A model generated the notes under the pieces. The model worked only from the letters and a program-made list of their open reading frames with translations, was not told the DNA's origin and ran no database searches. From assembly GCA_017436785.1 (NCBI GenBank), contig JAFSCK010000083.1:1-42603 (forward strand): a stretch of DNA of 42,603 bases, read 5' to 3'. Both the position numbers and the translations under genes were made by a program. The DNA is from Oscillospiraceae bacterium (GTDB lineage Bacteria; Bacillota; Clostridia; Oscillospirales; Oscillospiraceae). This document shows, piece after piece, positions 38,700 through 42,603 of the stretch; position 1 is the stretch's first letter, and the number at the start of each line of letters is the position of its first letter.

Positions 38700-38724
38700 A
38701 ACCCCATGGTTGTACCATGGGGTT
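38700..38724 (-). terminator. Hairpin after the LCP gene
   Basis: AACCCCATGGTTGTACCATG then GGGTT, a near-perfect palindrome three bases beyond the LCP stop codon; on the minus strand it is followed by TTTCTGTTCCC, a weak T tract. Confidence 0.6.
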
Positions 38725-38727
38725 GGG

Positions 38728-39726
38728 TTACTCTTTTTTCAGCAGGGTGTCCCGCAGCATTTTCCGAACAGCAGCCGGATCGGCCTTCAGAACGGACATG
38801 CCGTTGATGGTGGCATCGGTATAGGTCCCCTCGGCAGGTACGTGCTGGCTGACGATCTGGGCCTGAGACAGGTAAGGAAGCACCTCCATGGCACAGCCTA
38901 GGATCTGACCATTGTTCATATCTGTGGTCAGCAGAGGCAATAGCTTGGCGGCAAGGGGCACCACATCCTTTACGGACAGCCCCCGGTAGGCATCCATCAG
39001 GGCGGTCATGACCTTGCGCTGCCGGTTGGTACGGCTGAAATCTCCGTCAGTATCCAGCTTGCGGATGCGGGAGTATGCCAGCGCCTGGGCACCGGTCAGC
39101 AGGTGGGTGCCCTTTGATAGGCTGCTTCCGGTTTCCCGGTTCACGACCCGGGCTTCATCAGAACGCAGCGTGATCTCGACACCACCAAGGGTATCGATGA
39201 TGGATGCGAACTGGGAAAAATCCACTTCCACAGTGCCGTTGAGCTGGATGGCGAAATTGTGAGACAGGGTCTGTTTCAGCAGCTGGATGCCGCCCAGTGC
39301 ATAGGCGGCATTGATCCGGTTGGAGGCGTGGCCGGGGATCTCCACATAAAGGTCCCGGAGAAAGGAGGTCATGGTCAGTTCCTTGGTTGCTTTGTTAAAG
39401 GTGCACAGGATCATGGAATCGGAACGGGTTACATCCTCATCCTCCCGCTTATCCTGTCCTACCAGAAGGATGTTCAGGATCCCACTGTCCGGACCTCCTA
39501 TGGGCGCTAGCGAAGTATCCGGCTTGGAAAATCCAAGGCTCACAGGGGAAAAGGCAGGCAGAGCGGGTACCTCTCCGGCAGGACCGGGATTTGCAAAGAG
39601 GACGGGCTCCGAAAAGGAGGGAAAGGCCCGCGTTCCGGACAGTATAGCAAAAAAGAGGATTCCAAGCAGCATGCACAGCAGCTTCATAGCCCGGCGGGAC
39701 AGAGAATTGGATGGATGACGTTTCAT
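38728..39726 (-). CDS. LytR-CpsA-Psr (LCP) family protein
   Basis: LCP proteins are membrane-anchored enzymes that attach teichoic acids or other glycopolymers to peptidoglycan. The 332-residue product has one N-terminal membrane helix (about 13-33), a Pro-rich linker and the LCP domain (about 83-300): ILLVGQDKRE, TRSDSMILCTF, MTSFLRDLYVEIPGHASNRI, AYALGG and SYSRIR-like AYSRIRKLDTDGDFSRTNRQ. GGAGG lies before the ATG. It is preceded, on the same strand, by a Spo0A-like response regulator and an htrA gene. Confidence 0.94.
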   Translation of the reverse strand: MKRHPSNSLSRRAMKLLCMLLGILFFAILSGTRAFPSFSEPVLFANPGPAGEVPALPAFSPVSLGFSKPDTSLAPIGGPDSGILNILLVGQDKREDEDVTRSDSMILCTFNKATKELTMTSFLRDLYVEIPGHASNRINAAYALGGIQLLKQTLSHNFAIQLNGTVEVDFSQFASIIDTLGGVEITLRSDEARVVNRETGSSLSKGTHLLTGAQALAYSRIRKLDTDGDFSRTNRQRKVMTALMDAYRGLSVKDVVPLAAKLLPLLTTDMNNGQILGCAMEVLPYLSQAQIVSQHVPAEGTYTDATINGMSVLKADPAAVRKMLRDTLLKKE

Positions 39727-39783
39727 GGCGGCCTCCTGAGAGAAGGGTCTTTCTATAGATAAGGATATGCAAAACTGCAGCCA

Positions 39784-40491
39784 TTATTCCATCTGCTGCC
39801 GGACAATGGCGGCAGCGTGAAAGACAAATTCTCCATTGCGGGGCCTTTTCTTTGCGTTGGGGAAGTGGGACAGCCAGAGTTCCCGGTCTCCCCGCTTCCA
39901 GCCGACCTCCAATGCGCTTCGTATGGAACGCTCAATGTGGTCGGTATTGCAGCGGTAGCACTTGGCGAGCTCCGGGTAAATGTCCTTGGTGATCCGCAGA
40001 CTGGGATCCTTGACCGCCATGGCAATGGCATCCACCAGATAGGGAAAGCCATGATGCTGGGCATCTAGCTGGAGGGAAAGCTGAAAGGCGGTGGCCAGCT
40101 TCCGGGGATCCTGTGGAGGCGGGCGGAAATTGGGCGTGCCGCTCAGATCCAGAATACGGGCGATGAGGGCATTGATATCACAGGGCTTGCGGATACAATA
40201 CTGGATACCCAGCCGTTCCGGCTGAGCATAGAGGTATTCGCTCAGATAGCTGGAAACGATCAGGACCTTGGTGAAAACGCCGCTTTCGGCAGCCCAGTTC
40301 AGTGCGGAGATGCCGTCCAGATTTTTCAGCAGAGGATCCAGGATCAGAAGGTCAGGGACATCCTGCTTTAAAAGCGACAGCATGTAGTGGCCGTCGTCGC
40401 AGCAGCGGATCTCAAAGCGGTCCTGCAGGGCCTGCTTCAGAGCAAACTGCAGTTCTTCGTTGCAGTCCGCGATCAGCAGCTTCTTCACCAT
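39784..40491 (-). CDS. Spo0A-like response regulator with altered acidic pair
   Basis: The 235-residue protein has an N-terminal receiver (1-115) and a C-terminal Spo0A DNA-binding domain (about 130-235). The receiver keeps the phosphoacceptor-like D52 (LLILDPLLKNLDG), S80 and K102, but its acidic pair reads D9-C10 (IADCNE) where Spo0A has DD. The C-terminal part shows YLVDAIAMAVKDPSLRITKD and IERSIRSALEVGWKRGD, and ends NGEFVFHAAAIV, like the Spo0A sigA/DNA contact region. GGGAGG precedes the ATG. A TGTCGAA box, the core of the Spo0A site, lies upstream at 40531-40537. The usual spoIVB neighbour is absent, so it may be a divergent Spo0A or a paralogue. Confidence 0.88.
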   Translation of the reverse strand: MVKKLLIADCNEELQFALKQALQDRFEIRCCDDGHYMLSLLKQDVPDLLILDPLLKNLDGISALNWAAESGVFTKVLIVSSYLSEYLYAQPERLGIQYCIRKPCDINALIARILDLSGTPNFRPPPQDPRKLATAFQLSLQLDAQHHGFPYLVDAIAMAVKDPSLRITKDIYPELAKCYRCNTDHIERSIRSALEVGWKRGDRELWLSHFPNAKKRPRNGEFVFHAAAIVRQQME

Positions 40492-40530
40492 ATCCCCTCC
40501 CTTACATCAGATGGATATAGGATACCATGC

Positions 40531-40537
40531 TTCGACA
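40531..40537 (-). promoter_or_regulatory. 0A-box-like site upstream of the Spo0A-like gene
   Basis: The minus strand reads TGTCGAA, matching the 0A-box consensus TGNCGAA, 40 bases before the start codon. A second, one-mismatch box (TGTCGAT) lies at 40568-40574. Binding by the product of this gene is inference. Confidence 0.5.
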
Positions 40538-40574
40538 GAAATTGCAATTGCGAAGGGATGGCATTCAATCGACA

Positions 40575-40607
40575 AAAACTGCGCCGAAAATTTCGGCGCA
40601 GTTTTTT
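40575..40607 (-). terminator. Bidirectional terminator after htrA
   Basis: AACTGCGCCGAAA and TTTCGGCGCAGTT form a perfect stem, with TTTTT on either side on both strands. It ends the htrA transcript before the Spo0A-like gene. Confidence 0.9.
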
Positions 40608-40618
40608 GGGGGGGGAGG

Positions 40619-42103
40619 TCAACCGCCGAAGTAACGGCGGAAATATTCATATAATTCTCCGAAATCACCGGACTGGGGCATTTCGCCCTGCTGCTCCGGG
40701 ATATCGCTGGAGGCTGCGGAGGTGTGAGGCCTTTCGTCGAAGGTGATGGAAAGCTTCATCTCCTTGCCGCCCCGCAGCAGTGTTACGGTGGCGGTATCGC
40801 CGGCCTTGTAGTGGCGCAGTGCCCGGGTCAGGTCAGTCACATTGGAAACGGTATACTCGTCGATGGCAATGACGATATCCTTGGGCAGGATGCCGGTCTT
40901 CTGGGCAGCACCGCCTTCTTCCACGCCGTCAATATAGGCACCGGTGGGTAGGCCAAATTTGGCGGCAGCCGTTTCATCGGTGTTGGTGACGGTGACACCC
41001 ATATAGGCGCCGGTGACATAGCCGTGGCTGATAAGATCCTCGATGAGGGGGGCCACATCGTCAATGGGAATGGCGAAGCCGATGCCCTCGATGGTGGCAC
41101 CGGAGCCGGTGGTGCCGGAATACTTGGCTGTGGTGATGCCGATGACCTCACCTCGCATGTTGAAGAGGGGACCGCCGGAGTTTCCGGGATTGATGGCGGC
41201 ATCGGTCTGGATCATGCTGATGGTGGTCAATTTGTCGGTGGAAACCTCCCGGTCGATGCCGCTGACATAGCCCACAGTCTGGGTAGAGGCCAGATTACCC
41301 AGAGGATTGCCGATGGCGACAACCATATCACCGATCATCAGATCCGTGCTGCTGCCAAGAGGGGCTGCAGCGAGGCCGGTGGCGTCCACTTTCAGAACTG
41401 CCAGATCATTGGTGGAATCGGAGCCCACCAGTGTGGCGGCGTATTCGGTACCGTCATGGGTGATGACCTGAATGGCGGTGGCGTTTTCCACCACATGGTA
41501 GTTGGTGATGACATAGCCGTCTTCCGTCAGAATGAAGCCGGAGCCGGAGGAACTGCCCTGCGTGGGGCCATAGATGGTGTTGGCCTGAACCGTGGTGGAA
41601 ATGGCCACCACACTGTTGACGCTGGTGGCATACAGCTGGGCGGGGGTCATGGCGCTGCCATCGGTGGGGCGGGTAAAGGCCGCATTTCCCTTGCTGAGGG
41701 AATCAATCTGCTCTTGCAGATCATGAATTTGACCGTCGTAATAATCATGGATGCGATCCATATTGTCCTCATAGTGCTCGTCCATGACCGCGGCGGTGGC
41801 GGCGCAGCTGCCAGCCACCAGAAGGACCGCCAGCGCACCGGCCAAAAGGCCCTTCCAGAGGGGTTTTCTGGTTTTCTTGGGCTTTTTTACAGGTGGTTCG
41901 GTCTGGGGACGGTAAACATATTCCTGCCGGGGAGGCTCCACCCTCTCATAGGGGGAATTGGCATAAGGAGATTCCTTCCGTCCGGTGCCGGCGCCGTGGT
42001 AGGCGATAGGCTGAGGCTCCGGTTGGGGGGGCATGGTCTGAGGCTCCTCCGGTACGATGGGGGCCTGTCCGTTTTCAAAGTCGTTATTTTCAAAGGGTTC
42101 CAT
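40619..42103 (-). CDS. htrA: HtrA/DegP-type serine protease with PDZ domain
   Basis: HtrA proteins are membrane-anchored envelope proteases that handle misfolded exported proteins. The 494-residue product has a long Pro/Glu-rich cytoplasmic N terminus (1-80), one membrane helix (83-106), a short coiled coil (about 110-137), a trypsin-like domain with the triad H203 (NYHVV), D233 (TNDLAVLK) and S309 (GNSGGP), and a single PDZ domain (about 365-455). It ends in a Tyr/Phe-rich tail EYFRRYFGG. GGAGGTAA lies before the ATG. It is followed by a bidirectional terminator and is probably transcribed alone. Confidence 0.97.
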   Translation of the reverse strand: MEPFENNDFENGQAPIVPEEPQTMPPQPEPQPIAYHGAGTGRKESPYANSPYERVEPPRQEYVYRPQTEPPVKKPKKTRKPLWKGLLAGALAVLLVAGSCAATAAVMDEHYEDNMDRIHDYYDGQIHDLQEQIDSLSKGNAAFTRPTDGSAMTPAQLYATSVNSVVAISTTVQANTIYGPTQGSSSGSGFILTEDGYVITNYHVVENATAIQVITHDGTEYAATLVGSDSTNDLAVLKVDATGLAAAPLGSSTDLMIGDMVVAIGNPLGNLASTQTVGYVSGIDREVSTDKLTTISMIQTDAAINPGNSGGPLFNMRGEVIGITTAKYSGTTGSGATIEGIGFAIPIDDVAPLIEDLISHGYVTGAYMGVTVTNTDETAAAKFGLPTGAYIDGVEEGGAAQKTGILPKDIVIAIDEYTVSNVTDLTRALRHYKAGDTATVTLLRGGKEMKLSITFDERPHTSAASSDIPEQQGEMPQSGDFGELYEYFRRYFGG

Positions 42104-42235
42104 AGGATTACCTCCTGTCTGTGTTTCTTTAGAAAATGATAAAATTTACATATGAAGAAATTATGTATTCTTCAAAAACGAAATATAAATTTTCCGGTTT
42201 GTTCCATGATACCCGTTTGGATGACGTTCGTCAAG

Positions 42236-42266
42236 GAAAAATCGCGGCAGCGAGACAGCTGCCGCG
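42236..42266 (-). terminator. Intrinsic terminator after the DUF1540 gene
   Basis: CGCGGCAGC and GCTGCCGCG pair; on the minus strand ATTTTTCC follows. It lies 12 bases beyond the stop. Confidence 0.8.
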
Positions 42267-42278
42267 TTCTTTGCATCC

Positions 42279-42443
42279 TTACTTCTTGCGGAAGGACTTG
42301 CAGTCGGTGCACTGGTTCTCTGTGGGATTCATCTCGTGGGTGCCCACCAGGATCCGGTCCAGAGAGCAGTAGTTCTCGTTCTCGCAGTGGTAAGCGCACT
42401 GCTGGACGGTACACTCGATACACTTGTTGGCATGGCAATTCAT
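42279..42443 (-). CDS. DUF1540 small cysteine-rich protein
   Basis: The 54-residue product reads MNCHANKCIECTVQQCAYHC, with CSLDRILVG and CTDCKSF after it; the arrangement C(x)2C...C...CxxC(x)F fits DUF1540, a small family of Clostridia and Bacillus with unknown function, often expressed during sporulation. GGAGG lies nine bases before the ATG at 42443; the in-frame ATG at 42578 adds an unlikely N terminus. It is a single-gene unit with its own terminator. Confidence 0.9.
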   Translation of the reverse strand: MNCHANKCIECTVQQCAYHCENENYCSLDRILVGTHEMNPTENQCTDCKSFRKK

Positions 42444-42578
42444 AAAAACGCCTCCTTTGAATTTGGGTTCGCAGCTAGTATGGCATGAATGGGACAAAGT
42501 ATGCTGGAAATGGTTTCCAAGGTTGCTTTTTGGGGAATTTTGTGGTATGGTAAACTTGAATTTATTAGAACAAAGCAT

Positions 42579-42603
42579 TGTAGGGCGGGGTCATGACCCC
42601 GCC
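42579..42603. repeat. Short palindrome, GTAGGGCGGGG family (window edge)
   Basis: TGTAGGGCGGGGTCATGACC then CCGCC at the end of the window; same as the copies at 532 and 4737. Confidence 0.75.

Noticed and set aside
1-42603. tRNA, rRNA, integrase or transposase genes
   Set aside because: None was recognised by eye on either strand; a tRNAscan search would settle small RNA genes.

Overview
The window looks like chromosomal core sequence from a low-branching Clostridia lineage, most probably Oscillospiraceae/Oscillospirales. Reasons: fairly GC-rich Firmicutes-type genes with strong GGAGG ribosome sites, several TTG/GTG starts, a T-box and a lysine riboswitch, Firmicutes gene orders, a Spo0A-type regulator, and dense palindromic repeats in the gaps between operons. 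The genus is inference. I see no rRNA, tRNA, CRISPR, phage or transposase genes.

Left block (1-12425, all minus strand), read in the direction of transcription: miaB; then mutS - CPBP membrane protease - mutL; two small membrane zinc-ribbon proteins; miaA; hfq; then yggS(ylmE) - sepF - divIVA; a T-box leader; and ileS, which runs off the left edge. This joins the bacterial mismatch-repair/tRNA-modification neighbourhood (mutS, mutL, miaA, hfq, miaB) to the Gram-positive ylm division cluster.

Middle block: a PPIase foldase (+, 12723), a tRNA-dihydrouridine synthase and RNase J (both minus), then a plus-strand series gdpP - rplI - small membrane protein - dnaB - tilS - hpt - ftsH, which matches Firmicutes order. 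It is followed by a carbon-starvation/peptide transporter (cstA) with a consensus promoter and a small unknown gene, a minus-strand hemolysin III family gene, lysA under a lysine riboswitch (+), and a CBS-domain protein (+).

Right block (30782-42443, all minus): a metallopeptidase-like lipoprotein preceded by an overlapping 58-residue cysteine protein, a DUF1643 gene with an overlapping membrane protein gene, an XRE regulator overlapping 5-formyltetrahydrofolate cyclo-ligase, glmM with a left-handed beta-helix protein upstream, a BlaI/MecI-type repressor, an LCP (LytR-CpsA-Psr) protein, a Spo0A-like response regulator, an HtrA protease and a DUF1540 protein.

The most unusual signals are the repeats. 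One family (about 110-130 bp, ends TGTCATTGCGA/TCGCAATGACA) has eight full copies and one single-arm copy, all in intergenic gaps. A second family (GTAGGGCGGGG-type hairpins) is also scattered in gaps, and two 83-bp elements of the same architecture lie in frame inside the mutL linker, where they are translated. Other points of interest are the Spo0A-like protein with an altered acidic pair, the membrane protease between mutS and mutL, and the overlapping cysteine-protein/metallopeptidase pair.
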